Of a stretch of DNA of 64,000 bases, positions 1 to 15,100 are shown piece by piece (within the stretch, counting starts at the first letter, position 1; every line of letters starts with the position of its first letter). The notes under the pieces are model-generated. The model worked only from the letters and a program-made list of their open reading frames with translations. It did no database searches and had not been told where the DNA came from. The position numbers and the translations under genes were made by a program. Where the stretch lies: positions 11,982,957 through 12,046,956 of the forward strand of contig NC_049995.1 of NCBI RefSeq assembly GCF_000003815.2. The letters run 5' to 3'. The stretch comes from Branchiostoma floridae. Taxonomy: Eukaryota > Chordata > Leptocardii > Amphioxiformes > Branchiostomatidae.

Positions 1-281
1 TTTTGCCAGGTGACGTGGTATGTCTCAAATGTGGTATTGTGTAATTGCTGCACTTATCGTGGTAGATACAGTCAAAACTGCCCACAAGAAGACCACTCTA
101 AAGCATTTAACAATGAGGACATAAGATATGCATCACTGCTTATAATAGGGCTCCTTGAATAGGGTATAAAAAAAGGGTTGCCTTTTGCCAGGTGATATGG
201 TATGTGTCAAATGTCGTGTTGCATAACTGTTGCACTTATCGTGGTAGATACAGTCAAAACTGACCAAGAAGGCCACTCAGG
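1..281. repeat. Two-copy tandem repeat, period about 181 bp
   Basis: Bases 3-100 and 184-280 are near copies. Both run from TTGCCAGGTGA through CACTTATCGTGGTAGATACA to CCACTCA, with a handful of substitutions. The repeat starts at the window edge, so further copies to the left are possible. It lies in what should be an upstream intron of the KIAA0319L-like gene. Confidence 0.85.
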
Positions 282-3102
282 GGACTGATATAATCTGGCC
301 TACTGTATGTGGACAAGTGGTCACTTATGTATATACAGGATTCTTATTACTTCATTACCGATAGAAAATATTATTCTTAAGGGACCATGAAGCAAAAAAG
401 ACAAGTGGTCCATATGTACAGTTGGTTAGAATAACTTCAAAATGTACAGGACCCCTGTTATACAGTTGTCCAATGGTACATGATTCTGTGCCTATAACTT
501 TCTGTTATAATCAGACATTTTGCAGATGTTAAAATTTCAGTCATTTTGGACTCTCTTGATTTAAAATTTTTACTGAATTTATCCTGACTGAATTAAGTAA
601 GTAATGATTTATTTCATAGACAATTATTTTCCCTTAATATTCAGACATTGTTCACTGACAGTTTCAATTTTAAAACCTACATTGTACAAATTCAAGGCAT
701 ACATGTGTAAGTCATTGGAACACCATAAATGCCAACATTTTACAGAATAGTATTTACCATATTACGTCATTTTGAAGATCACCATTCCCTTGATATCATA
801 CATATGGAACGTATGTTACTGAATTATTTAAAAGCTCATGTTCAAAAGTATATCTACATGTCTGATAGAGTATTATCTAGTATCTACATGACTGTATCAT
901 ACAAATTTAAACATGTGCACGTCAGTGTTAAAGAAATTCTGTTTGAGAGAGAACTGAATATTCGTTTATTTGTTTCCTCAGTTTAGTGTTACTTTTAAAT
1001 GTGGTGTGTTGTTTACATGTGAAATGCAAATGATTGCTTAAATGTTCTAGAAATTTGGGGGAGAGGTGCACTTGTAAGCAAATGTTGAGGTACTAAACAA
1101 GTTATTACATCACAAATCTTTTTTTTAATCTAGAAAGAAAGCCTTGGAAAGAAATTCTAAGTGCATCTGAAAAATTCTCTCCAAGATTTAGAAATAAAGA
1201 TATAAGTATGAAGCCTACAATTAAATAATAATAATGATTATTGCTAAAAGTCCTTTTGTTGTAGAAGGCTTCTTTGTTAATCAATCATGGATACTTGAAG
1301 CAGTTAAATGTATTCGTCGCTCTAATTTCTACATTTTTGTATATTAACTAGATATACCGTTACAAACTTGTCCTTGAACAAATTCTATCATTCATAATTT
1401 TCAGGATTGAGAATTTAGATAAAATTGTCAATAAACCTTGTAGATATTATCAATTTTATCTGACTAATATTTTAAAAGAAAAGTTGCATACATTGTACTA
1501 TGTAAGTTGACTCAGATTTTGGCAATTATATCACTTCAAGTGTCAACATGTTTATCTCGTCCTGTTCTGTTGAGGCCCCATATAAACAGGATACAAATTG
1601 TACATGTGTGTCTGAAACTTGTAGTCATAATAATGTACAGGGCGTCATAAACAGGATATAGGACAAGGTGGAAAGGTTTGTAGCAACAATCATATATGAT
1701 TAATAGGTAATGCTAATTACGAAAAAGCATTGCATATATCACTCTAAAGTTGCTTCCTTTGGTGGAAAATATCTGCATTGCATTTGTGCATGACTATTGT
1801 AATGTTATATCCACTGAAAAGTTTAATCGGCTAATTTGTGTAGACTTCCATTGACAATAAAGTTAAACATACATGTACAATATTACACATTGTCAAGAAA
1901 ACCTTTCACCAAAAGTCAATATTTCAAGACTTGGGGAAAGTCTTTATAATCTTAAGTGATTTTCCAAAAAATAACATTCTGATGATTTGACTTAACTTGT
2001 CCCAATGTCTGCTATATCCATCAGTGCAGTTTAGAGTAATGTTTCTTAGGCAAAATGTGCCAAAACATACAACTGGTTTACAGTTAGGCACACCCATGTA
2101 CTGATCTGATTTTTGGGTCACTTGCTGCAGCCTAAACCAGACAGTCCTTGTGGAAAACCTGGACCAATGTAGCAGATTTTTTTTTACATCTTAAAGTTTA
2201 CAATCACTTGTTTACATCATTTGCAATCTACAGTTTGCAATGAATCTGCTATAAAGTAATTGAGGAAATATCTATACATTGTATACAATGTCTTGCCATC
2301 CCAGATATTAGCTTTATGTTAACCTAGTTTTATGTACAGTTATTACAGACTGTGTCTACCTCCTTCAAAAAGTCATAAAGATTCTTGCAAACTAATAAAA
2401 GATGTTTAAAATGTATCATAGATGATGGTGGCAAGTGTTACTAGCTGTAATAGTTTCACTATGGGAAATCCACATGTGTGAAATAAGATCTTTAAACAAG
2501 GGGTCTGTGACAAGTGTTTTGACCTACTTTTTTATAAGAACTGGGCACAAACATTGTACATTGATAGTTGTGAAAGAGTGATAATGTACCAAGATCCAGG
2601 ATCATATCTTTATTGTCCTTCAAATTTTAATCTTTGTGAGGTTTTTTGTCCCTTAAAGTAGAGTTTTTTAATCTTTAGTTCAGCATAGTTACAGATTCAG
2701 TTCTATGAAAGAAACAGAAGTGGTTTAACCCACTTCAGGGGTCACTAGAGTTCACTCACCCTTTCTTGGCAACTGTTGTTAGGTGAAACCAGGAATTCTA
2801 CTGGGAAACATGGCTGAATAATTAGGGGTTAAGGCCCAAATAATCATTCTTTTACTGTATCTGTTATCATTGATGGCCACATTTAACTTTGATGAATTCT
2901 TCAGGTAGAGGTACATGATTGTACAGGTTTGGACCTAGTCATAGTATACTTAAATCTCTTTAATGATATGTGTATGAATATGCCTGGCTTTTTGAAAACT
3001 CCTGGTCTAGGTTGCTGGACAGCTAGAGAGAATGGAAACATAACCATGTCCTCTTTGTTTTGTGCTGAAATAAATCATATTTTTTATGCCGTTGTTGTTT
3101 AG
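282..3102. other. Presumed intron without recognisable coding exon
   Basis: This AT-rich stretch holds only short ORFs with no recognisable protein similarity. It lies upstream of the first recognised KIAA0319L-like exon, whose 5' end is a splice acceptor in mid-protein, so it should be intron of that gene. I see no RNA gene in it. Confidence 0.5.
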
Positions 3103-6100
3103 GTGTGCAGTATGTGTACGAGTGGAGCCTGCTGTCTGGTCCAGAGGAGTATCAGGGAGAGATGGAGGGACGGCACACTCAATCAGTCCACCTTTCACAG
3201 GTACAGTACTTGGAAATGCAGTATTAGAGACATACAAATGTACATGTACCTGTAGATGAAACATGTTCTTACCAACATTCTGTTTGTTGTTTTTTTGGTT
3301 TCTCCTGTCGATTGGACAGATGAGGAGGCGGACAGGCTATTTGCCTGTTTGCCTGACCTGCACATTAATTTTTATGGTGAAAGAGGGGTGTGCAATTCCT
3401 TCTCCACCCTCTCGTCTACTGGAGCACTAAGTCTCACAGGGGCAACTGTATGCAACGTGTGAGGCGGCTCCAGCAGATGCAGCTTTGTTGTTCGGAGTTT
3501 CCGTCTCCTAGGAGGACTTCCAACCAAGGATGTAAGGGGTTTCTCCTACCCCCGACTCGTGTGCCGCTCATGCCCGAACATGCCCCTAAGGCCTGTCTCG
3601 GCCACATAGCCCCACCAAGCCACACAAGGCCACTAGATACTCATTTACGCCTGAGTTAAGTGAGGAAAGTCGTGTAAAGTGCCTTTCCCAAGGGCACAAG
3701 ATCGGTGATACCAGATATCAGAAACACAGCAGCTGGATTCGAACCCGCAACCTCTTGGTCTCGAGCTGCAAATGCTGCCACTGCACCACGCGGTCCCACA
3801 CCAACATTCTGTATATTTCAGAAATCATGTGTACCTAAAATGTAGGTAAGTAGTGTCAATTCAAATAGCACCCCGGTTTTAGGGCAGGCTGAAATGTAGA
3901 ATGCAAAAACTCAGATAAAGTACGCACCCCTTCTCCGCCATTCTTGAACATATTTTGAACTGGATAATTCCAGATAATTCGGATTTATGGTGTATTCTGT
4001 GCCAAGCAAACCGTTTACGCTTATACATGTATACACTTAATTGGTCACTGCAGACCAAAAAGACTTTAAGTTAGTCTTCCCCCATTTCAGCGCGGAAAGC
4101 CTGGAGAAAGTTTGACTACTGATAAGATTTGCCTGGCCCAGATTTGTAATTTCCTTGTCCCTACCGTGCTTTATTGGTATAAGTCTGTGTTTTTTCTGAA
4201 GGATTAAAGTAGTATCTACTGTGACAAGTGACCTAGTTCTGTAAGAAGGCCATAATCTCATGTTAGTAGTGTGAAGGGTGGACAATTGTTGTAGTTCTAC
4301 CTGATCCTGCTAGGGGGAGCACATGTACAGTGTTTACATTGCAAAAAGTCTACTAGATTTTGATTTTGATTTGATTTATTCGGCTGTATAATCATGAGAA
4401 ATACAGCCAGGGCTACCCAACTAGCTGGAGGCTATTATCAAGGGCTGGAGCTACTGATTCTGATGTACACTGCAAATGGATGTACAAACAACTTACAATG
4501 TTGCACAGAAAGTGATTGGTGATGTTAGGAATAACATTTTACACCTCCATTCTCACATTCCTTTACAGCTTTAGAAAAATAGTAGGATAACATAATTATG
4601 TTTACATGTTTTTTTATGGAATTCTACTGTATGATGACGATGTATGCCAAAAGGTTACAATTTAGCACATTGATGGACATGGCAGAAACAGCACAAGACC
4701 ATACTATACTTTATAGAGGAAAGCTATTCAACAAGTCAACCTACATGTATGCAGCAAAGTACAGTTACTGTATATTATGAAATTGTACTATGTATCAGTT
4801 TTTTTTCTTTCTTTTCTACAGTTGACTTCAGGACACTACATGTTCATGGTTACGGTGGTGGGAGAGGACAAGTATGGGGAGGGGTTCGTCAACGTTACGG
4901 TGCTGCCTCCAGCCAGAGTCAACACCCCTCCGGTAGCAATAGTACAGCCCAAACAACAGGAGGTGTCCCTGCCCAACTCTGCTGCTATTCTCGATGGATC
5001 TCGTAAGACAATTTGACGTTTTTATTTCTAGACACGGCATGTCACTCGCTCATATCAATTGTTTGATTATACTGCTGCTGGGATCCCTGACGCAGGAGTA
5101 GGCAGCTGTCAGCTAGTCTTCATACCACCTTTTCATGTGGCTCTGTCCGTTGGGATGACCCCTGTCGATTTGATGTGATTATTATTAGTGGTGAGGAAGG
5201 TTGAAGAAATAAAACACAGAGCATGGCATAGAAAACAAGATATTCAGATCTTTTTGGATTTTGGAAGTGACTTTGACATTCTACACTATCAGCATCAATT
5301 TTCAACACTTTTCTGCAATTTTTGCTGAATATATAATTTTCTTTTGCAGCGGCTTTTAATCTACAGTCTTGATACAATGAAAATGCTTTTTTTCCCCCAC
5401 ATTACAGTTAGCAACTTAACACTTCCATGTGCTTTACAGAAAAGTACAGCCTTTGTCTTTACTAGTAACTAACCCAAGTAACTTATTGCAAAGCTTAACA
5501 CAACAACAGAGAAATCATCTTTACTATTTATTGTGTTCACAGGGAGCACAGACGATGATGCGATAGTTGATTACCACTGGGAGGAGGTGAAGGGTCCCCT
5601 GAGAGAGGAGAAGGCTTCAGGGGAGGAGAGCATCCTCAGACTCAACAATCTTATTCCTGGGTCTTACGTCTTCAGGTACGTCTTAAGACAGTATTTTCTC
5701 TGGGTCTTATGTCTTCAGGTATGTCTTATCCCGTCCTCAGGCTCAACAATCTTATCCCTGGATCTTATGTCTTCAGGTAAGTCTTAAGACAAACAGTCTT
5801 ATCCCTGGATCTTACGTTTTTAGGTACACACTGTATTTATAATAGGAACTGTTTCTCCAAGACTCCCTGATTTGGTGCCTTAACGGTCCGTAGCATTAGT
5901 GCAGCTGTAATGGTAATTTCACAGTAATTGCAACTTCAATCATGTCCTATCATCAACAACTTACTAATCACCTTTAAATGAACAGGTAATGTTTTGAAAA
6001 TGAAAAATCTTTTACTTTTTAGCTGCAGTTAAGATATTGATTGGAATTGTCAATAGCAAATTGATGGTGTGTCTATAAAATGTTTTCTGATTTGAAAGAA

Positions 6101-9100
6101 GATATCCCTGTGATGTCTAATAAGTATCTATACCAGATAAAGATAACTCAACTCCTCAAAGAATTATTATATTTTTTAGTATGTTGACACAAAGCAATAA
6201 TCTAGATAAGAAATTCTTTGAAAATTTACTTGGGCTAAAGAATTTGCAATCAAAATATAGTTTGAGTCAGTGTTGACATACTAATCTGGATTGAGCTGTT
6301 GAAATGCTGCAAAAAAGTACTTTCTGATGCAGCTTATTGTGTGCAACAGGTTTTCTGCCTCGGGGCATAAAAAAAAGGTAGGCATACAAACAAATCAATA
6401 ATCGCCTGCCACGTACAAAAATTTCTCACTTCATTAAAAAAAAAACCTTCGTACACTTTCTCTACAGATTTTGCTCACTCACATTGGGCAATTCAGTTTT
6501 CTGTGTCATACAATTGTTGCAAATAGTGCAAGAAAATCTGCTCAGTGTTTATTGGATATTTTTCACATAGGATTCCCTGAATAGCTAATTTGCCAGCTGT
6601 TACAATGTTGTCTAAAAAGCACAACAAATAGCTTGGAGTAGACAGGAGACTGTTTCTTCTATGTGGTTTCCTGTTAGCTCTGTAACACATCATGGTTGCT
6701 TTCTATGAGTCTAAACAGGAAAGTGTGTTTCTAAACCCTTCATCCCTGGTGATGTTGGTTCTTGTAATGTTGCATCTCACCAGTCTGACTGTAACGGACT
6801 CGGACGGAGAAACAGACTCCACAACCGCCAACGTTACGGTTCACAAGGAGACAGACTACCCACCTGTGGCAAACGCTGGGCCTAACCTGGTCATTCAGGT
6901 CAGTACACGGAAATTCCATTTAAGCTTATTACATGTATGTACATGTAAATGTAGAATTTTGAGTTATTCTATATACAAAATGTATTATGTTAAGTCAATT
7001 TATTTCACTGTCCCCATTTTTCTTCATAAGTTCAGTTAAGCTGAATACTTGAATGGAATTGTACAGGTTTAAAAAAAATATCTGGCCCTATAGGACAAGT
7101 ATGTATTAAAAATTCTACTAAGCTCAAACCAACCTGTCACTGGCCCAAACTAAAGGAAAACACAGGAATCACATGAATTATTATGAAAAAACTAATAATA
7201 AAACAAATAGAATATATGATCACAATAATATAGTAATTATGAATTGTCCAATATCACAGTCCACATTTAATCATCAACATTCCATATTTGATGCCATGTT
7301 TAACATCTACATATATGATTTAATTGTAGATGCCCCAGAACTCAGTTGTCCTGAATGGCTCCAAGAGCACAGATGACAAAGGGATCGTCAGCTATGAGTG
7401 GGCCAAGGAGGGAGATGCTGTGGCTGACATGCAGGTTTGTAAACTCTCAACAGTTTGGATTTACTATGAGTTGAGAAGATTGGGAACTGCTTTTTTGCAA
7501 TATTAATTGGGAAGAGCACAAGTCACTCTCCCAAATTTCTATCACAAGCCAAGTAGATTATGAGTTCAATGATTGAAACAGTTTAGCCACTGGTACAGCA
7601 GTTGACAAATTTTAAAACTTTTAAGCTTTTGTCAACTGCTGTACCAGTGGCCAAACTGTTTCAATCATTGAACTCATTTGTAGAGCAAACAGTGGCTATT
7701 CATTTACTAGTATTAGATTTTTCTCATGTGACTTTTGAAAAGTATGATTTCCTTGAGCCACTATGCTTGTTTCGAACCAAAGATCCACTAATAATTAAGC
7801 TGACTTGTAAGAGAAATGTTGAGTCTGAATAATGAATCTGCAATGGTGTAATAACAGGAGATTTAGAGAATTTGTGTTACAAACAGTCATGTGTTTGTAA
7901 AATGTTACTATGTTGGACATAATCAGCAAATGTTGTGTTTTGGTGTCGTTACATATCAAATTCTGTGTTCTTGTCCATCAGGGCACCAGATCATCCATCC
8001 TGCATGTGTCTAACATGGAAGTTGGAGACTACACGTTCACCCTGACTGTTACCGACATCTCTGGCCAGGAGGACAGTGCCTCAGTCACTGTCATTGTGCA
8101 ACCTGGTAGGATTTTTTTTCTTCATTCGTTACTAAGCATTAACAAATCACGTCCATAGTGAACACTCAGGGTACCAATTATAAAATTTGGTCTTTTTGGA
8201 CAGGTGGTAACTCTGGACAGGGTTCTTAAATTATAGGATTTTAAAATGCCAGTGGGAGTTGGATATTCCACCAAATAGATTCCTTTGTGGCAAAATGAAC
8301 CATTGTTTTGAGTATTGCCCATTTTCACGTATTCGCAAATAGGTCTAGGTTCACGTCCAGAACTGTGATTGGACATGAATTTTCTGTATTGGTACCCACC
8401 CCTAATCCAAAGTACATTTTCGTTACCATCACAGAAAACAACCAGCCTCCTGTGGCAGATGCAGGGCCTGACAAGGAACTCACATCACCGGATGATACCA
8501 CTACGCTTGACGGGGGAGACAGCACAGATGATCAGGGGGTGGTCTCCTATGAGTGGACTAAGACCAGGTACGGCGACATTTATCCTATATATGTGTATGT
8601 GATTTTTACGTGGTCTAAGCTTAGCCTAATTTTGTGGATGAAATAGTTTGAAGGATTGAAATAGTTGAAGTAGCTTGGAACTAGGAAACAACTTTTATAT
8701 CCCTCATTCACATTTTGAAGGGGGCATGTACAAAAGTTAAGGGCCATGTTACAGATTTAGGCTCTGACGTAGCTGTACAATCACGGTAGTTGTACAAAAA
8801 GTAATCTAAATCACATATAATTTAGCAAAGAAGTTTAAAATGAAGTCATGTTTTTTCCCTATTCCCAAGTGGACCATCCTCCGTGGACCTACAGAACACA
8901 GACCAGGCTGTTGCCACGGTTACAGGGTTAGTGACAGGAACGTACGAGTTCACCCTGAAGGTGTGCGATGACAAGAGCCTGTGTTCCAGGGACACCGTCA
9001 CCGTGCAGGTCAAAGAAGGTGAGAAAAGTTTTTTACGCTCGGCTTAGAATTAAATCCACAACCTACACTGTACCAATTTTGTAATGAGGGGACTAGCATA

Positions 9101-12100
9101 ACTGCAGGACATTTGGCTTAGAACCTAGAGTTCCTGAAAGAAGAAAGAAGGTGAGAATGGGTTTAGAAATTATGCCAGACTCAGTTGGGGATCGAACTGA
9201 AAACTTACAACACCAACTGCAAGGTGACTTCAATCTGACTGTAGGAAGTGTTTGGAACAGGAGACCTCAATACGGTTGCAATAGCCCCATGTGCGGCCAA
9301 AGAACTGTAGGTTTTTGAACCACTCACACTGACTCCTACTCTTTTTGATAAGTTATACCTTATACCTTTACCCCTACCTCATTCCCCACAGATGTAAACC
9401 ACAAGCCACGAGCGGATGCCGGAGGTGACGTGGTGTACCAGCTGCCCCAGACCCTGCTGATCGTGGACGGATCCAGGTCGACTGATGACCACGGCATCGT
9501 GGACTTCCTGTGGACACGGGACCCACAGAGTCCAGCTGCTGGGGTAGGTGGCAATCTCATGTTTGAGAAAAACCCAGGGCTGTTTCCAGGACCTGTCCCT
9601 GAAAAGTAATTTGCTTGTGAACAGAAATTTTATGCCTTTCTGCCCAGAAAATTCTGACTCTCATGACTTGAAATTGAAGTATTTTCATAAGGCTTGAAAT
9701 ACACGTAACCAAAATGGACAATTTGGGCACTAAAACAAAGGGAGGGATAGAAAAAGATTAAAGCTTGAGACAGCTCTGGAAGATTAAGAGCCACACCATG
9801 AGCATGTTAAAGAACCCAATACACTTATCGCAAAGAGTAGGAGTGTTGTCGAATAGATCAAATGAATTTGTCTGGACATGGAGCTTGTACTGCTCTGAGT
9901 GGTTGACTTTCAAGTGTTAAATATGAAATGGACCACAAAAGCAGGAGATGGTTAGAGGGTTTTGATAGATCTTTGAGATTATACCTGCTGACTGGATCTG
10001 GCCTGCAGATTCAGAAGAATAGAAAGCCAATTACCATAATGTAAATAGGATGCACACTGACTAATGCCAGACATGACTTTATTTGTCCCCAAGTTGTCCC
10101 GAACAGCTCTGACCACAGGGCAGGGGATGGTAAGAGGTTTTTGATAGACCTGTTAGAACCAACTGCTGGCTGGATCTGGCTACCAGATCAGCTTAGCCTA
10201 TAAGGTAACATAATGTAACTATGAAGCATACAGACTAATGCCGGACATGACCTTATTTGTCCCCAGGTTGTCCTGAACGGCTCAGACCACAGGGCAGTCC
10301 TGCAGCTGACCAACCTAGTGGAGGGACGCTACGTGTTCCATCTGAAGGTGACCGATGCCAAGGGGCTGTACGACACCGACTCTGCTACCGTTATTGTCAA
10401 GAAAGGTGTGTTTAATAAACTGATCATTTAATGTCTGATACTAGAACTTTCGTAGCCTGATATCTAAAACTGTTATACAATTGTCCTGTAGCTTTCAAGT
10501 ATCTTTGTCTTCTCTTGCAACCTATACTAGGTTTGTTCACCAAGCTTTCATGTGCTTTCTGCATAAGTTAGTCACAACTTAATATATACATGTAAGTTCC
10601 CAACGTAGGAAATACTGTTTTACCACATAAAGAAAACTAGACATTTGCCTATCTTTATAGGAGGGGTTCATTATCTGCAAAAACTTGAGTACTACAACTT
10701 TAAACTAGCTAACCTGTTACTGTGTAGAATTAGGATTGATTACAAGCCTTTGAGTTTGAGCATTCTACTAAAATTACCTATCCTGTCTCTTCTAGATTTC
10801 ATTACATTTCTCTTTCTTGACTGACCCTCACAGATATCCATATGGATGACCTAGTGGAACTTGCACTAGCAGCAGACATAACATCATTTACTGAGGGGAA
10901 CAAGGTAAAACATCTCATAATTTTTTAATGAAAGCTCGGTAGAATCCATAGTTGTATAATTTGACCTGTAGTCCTGTAGCCTATTACCATTGTAAATGCA
11001 GAAACTTTTTTGGTGGTTTAATGTTCCACGGCAATAAGAGACTACAGTTCATGGTGCTACCACAAACTTAGAGCCACTTCGAAAATAAATCCCAGCGAAC
11101 TTAAACGCATTTACAGTATGCCACACAACCCCATGATCATGAGGTTCTATACATAACTAACAAAGAAAACTATGTTAAATGTATGACATGTGTTTCCCAG
11201 GCCATGTTAGTTCGTCAGCTGGCTGTGCTGATTGATGTGATGGATTCTGACATCAGGGTCCAGGAGATAAAAGAGGACATATCCACTGGCAAGTAAGTAC
11301 ATTTCCAAGCAGATTTACCGGTAGCATAATAAAGTATCATAAGGGCCAATTGAAAGCAGTATCCAATGTTACCAGCACATGTACCTCACATCACAGGATA
11401 TCCACCCAGAAGTAGGTGTGCATGTGATAAGCCTTTCTGGTGAACTGTAGATGAATGTATTGTACATAGGATCTGTCTTCTCTCTCATTACCAGGGAATG
11501 ATAAGCCCTCCAGTGAGCTAAACTGTTTCTGATTTCACACAGATTACATACATACAAAATTTATCAATCAAATCTAGACTAAGTGTTAAATTGATTTATG
11601 GATTAATGTTTCTTGAATGTCTTTTCAGCCTTGGAATGGTCAAATATTTCTAGCAGGGTGCACACTCAAGCTAAACCAAACCTAAAGTTTTCAATATTTA
11701 AAACAGTGTTTAAACTCATTACATCAATGAAGGTTATACATCCATGTAATACTATATACCAAATGGCAGTTACTCAAGCAACTTGATATGACCTAGTGTA
11801 TTTGTATTTAACCTCCTTCTCTCCCCCCCCCCCCCTTTCAGCATGATAGTGGTGTTTGTAGTGGTGAACACCCAGACCAGCGTGGTACAGAATGGGGCGT
11901 CCGTTCTCGCCAAACTCAAGCGCAAACTCAAGGCAGGGTCAGAGGTGCTCGACTTCAAGGTTGTACTGGTCGACACTGTTGGTATGTACATGTTTGTTTG
12001 TTTATTATGTTTATTATGTTTATGCTAGTGGGTTCTTCATCTTCTTTTTTCTTTTTCTTCTACTGTCATGAACAAATCAGAGCTCTGAACAGACATGAAT

Positions 12101-15100
12101 GAATCAGAGATTAGACCTGCGGTGACATCAGCATATTAGCATTACATCAGCAAACCTGTACTTGTAATTTTTTTACTGCACACAATACTACAGGGAGAAC
12201 GTAACGGTAAAGGACCGTGTGTGGATTGCTTGAGAAAAGGCCACAGGATAAACATTCTGCATTTTGGCAAAAATGTTGGCTTCTAGTTTATGTATATATT
12301 TTTCAAGCAAATTACATTTTGCATATTTTCCTTGGGATAAAGGTGAAGTAAAGCTTTTTACCACCTTGATTGTTCCTCTCCATTCAGGGGGGGGGGGGGG
12401 GGCACATATTGGCTTAAGCCTTGGTGCTGAAAATCTGGTAGTTGGTGGCTGTTCACTGATCCATCAGAATGCCATGTTTAGTACCTTGTAGTTGTACCTT
12501 GTAATACCAGTGGTGGTATTTTTGTAGAACTAGTCAGTATTGCCCTTAGGAAGGTAGGAGTTACTACGGAAAAAATATTGGCTTAAGCCTTGGTGCTGAA
12601 TCCATGATAGTTGGTGGCTGCTTACTGATCCATGAGAATTCCATGTTTAACACCCTGTACCTTGTAATAAAAACTTGTTGGCAGCTTCTGTATTGACTCA
12701 GTGGACAGACTGGAAAAGACAGGTGCATTTGGAAACTGTAACTTTCTAGAATTAGTCAGTATACCCTGAGAAAGGTGAAAGCTGCCACAGAAACTTTGGC
12801 TGTTGTTGTAAATACCTAGAGTGTGAAAGAAACATTCTGTACCTTATTTTTCTGACATATACATGTTTGTACATGTATACAAATGTAGGTATAGAGTGTG
12901 TGTCATAAAAAGATTTCTATTTTCATTAGTATACATTTCGTAATAACGATTTTAAAGAGTAAATGTATGATTTTCTTCCCACCCAGTTTGCCAGAACAAC
13001 TGCTCGGGACACGGTGTGTGTAACTCCTTCACCAAACTGTGCCAGTGTGACAGTTTCTGGGTACAGAACCCCTTCAAGGCTTATTTTGCAGATAAAGTCA
13101 GCAATTGTGGTAAGTCTTCCCTTGTGCTATATTTTCTGGAAATTCACCCCTTAAACTGATGTTACACAGCACACTTAATGAGTCTTCGGGAACAGTTTTG
13201 ATGCAGTGCCTTTTTGTAAATGTTTGAATCTAGATTCTATTTATTATAATTCTGACTTTGCTTATTATGTATGTAGTCTCTGTTTTGAAAAATTCTACTT
13301 GATACGGTACTGTCATTGTGGATAGAGAAAAAAGACGTTTTTTTGCAGTATTGGAGAAAGCAGAAGAAGAAGCTTGGAATAAAGACTCAGTAAATTAAAC
13401 AAGGATGTGAGTTAAGACATTTTTTCCGTTTTATCCCTACAGACTGGAGCATACTTTATGTCATCGTCATCGCCTTTGGCATCGTAGTCGGGGTGGGACT
13501 GATCACTTGGGGCGTCGTCTGTCTGGTCAGGAAGTAAGTACTGATGCTACTGTAAATCATCTTAGGGTTGTGCAGATTTTTGTGTGTTTTTTTTACGTTC
13601 CAGAAACAATACAGTGGATGGTGGAGTGACGCCCACCGAGCCTTTTTGTCTTATCAGACAAGGGTGTCATTAGCGTACCAATAAAACACATGGATTTGGT
13701 GTGACCATGTCTACATGTATGTGCCAGTATGTGCCACTAAGATTAGAACTGCTACAGTATTTTTTTTTTAATTTTAATTTTGAAATGATTTTTTTCAGAA
13801 AGTACCAAAACTTTGATGTGCCATGGAGGTATTGTATTTAGGAAAGCGTGTTTTTTAAAAATCAGTTTTTGTTTTAAATTCCTTTTTGGCAACTTTTTTT
13901 TTTTTTTTACAAACTTCTCCTTTTTAAAGATGTTTTTGCAATTTTTTTTTTCAGCCAACTTTTTGTTGATGATCTCTTTCCTTCTCGCCATGTTGAGGTC
14001 TACTTTTCACCCAGGTTTATTTTTACACACAAAAATGCAATTTTTTTTCATTCAATTTATGAATTACATTTCAGAAACAATTGAATAATATTCTTAAGGA
14101 CTTCTACAGGATTGTATACACATACTGAATTTGGTGTTTATTTATGGAGGAATTTTGAAGAAATTAAACCCTATCTTTAACCTTCATTCTACATTCTTTG
14201 TTGTTTTGAGTAATTACACATTCAAGAATCATACATTTTATACAAAAATGTAGCATTATCAGGAAAGACTATTTGATACAATTAAGTCCAAAGTTGTCAA
14301 ACTAACTGAACTAACTAAATTCAAACTTTCCTTTATTTCAGTCGACGGAGATTCAGAAGAAGCAAAAGGCATCGTTACACACTGTTGGATGAAATTGATG
14401 AGAAAGGAGAAAAAATAGAAATGTATAGTAGAGGTGAGTACCAAATTAAATATAATGAATAGAAAGTAGAAAATAACATTGTGTTTCTCTATGATTGACA
14501 TGATTTTTAAAGATGTAAATTACATACTTCTGGTTACTAATAGGTTATAACTTGAGTCTGGTATATTTTTACGTCAGGGCCGGTCTGATTTTAAATCCAA
14601 GTTGAAACCAACCTGAGGTTTGTTCAAGGTTATTGATAGCACAACTGTACAGTGGTTGGGAGTCTTACAAATGTATGGGGCCCTGCTCAAAAGTGCCCCC
14701 CCCCCCCCAAAAAAATGCATAAATTACCCACTGGAGTTTGAAAATGGTACTGTCAGACCTTGTCACTTCACATACACATCATTTATTTTATGAAAAGCCC
14801 CATCCGAAAATAAGCGGAAAAAAAAAGCCTTGTGAAAAACAGAGATGTGACTACTAGCATGACCCCTCAATTCATAGTATTAGTCACAGTGACTGTTACT
14901 GTATATTTCCTGAGGAGCTGTAACTAGGATTGACTGTAATGTTCCCTTTACCTCTAACTTCATGCTGCATAGACGGAAAGGACCAACGTGTGCCTGTCCC
15001 TCAGACAGGTGAAAAGACAACAGGTAAAGTATGATGAACAAACGTTGATGAAAGTTAGACATCCAGGATAAGATATGCCATGTGCATATTACGAACAAAG

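Noticed and set aside
13752-14088. Lysine-rich and phenylalanine-rich ORFs on both strands
   Set aside because: Poly-A/T-rich intron of the KIAA0319L-like gene, low complexity with no domain.
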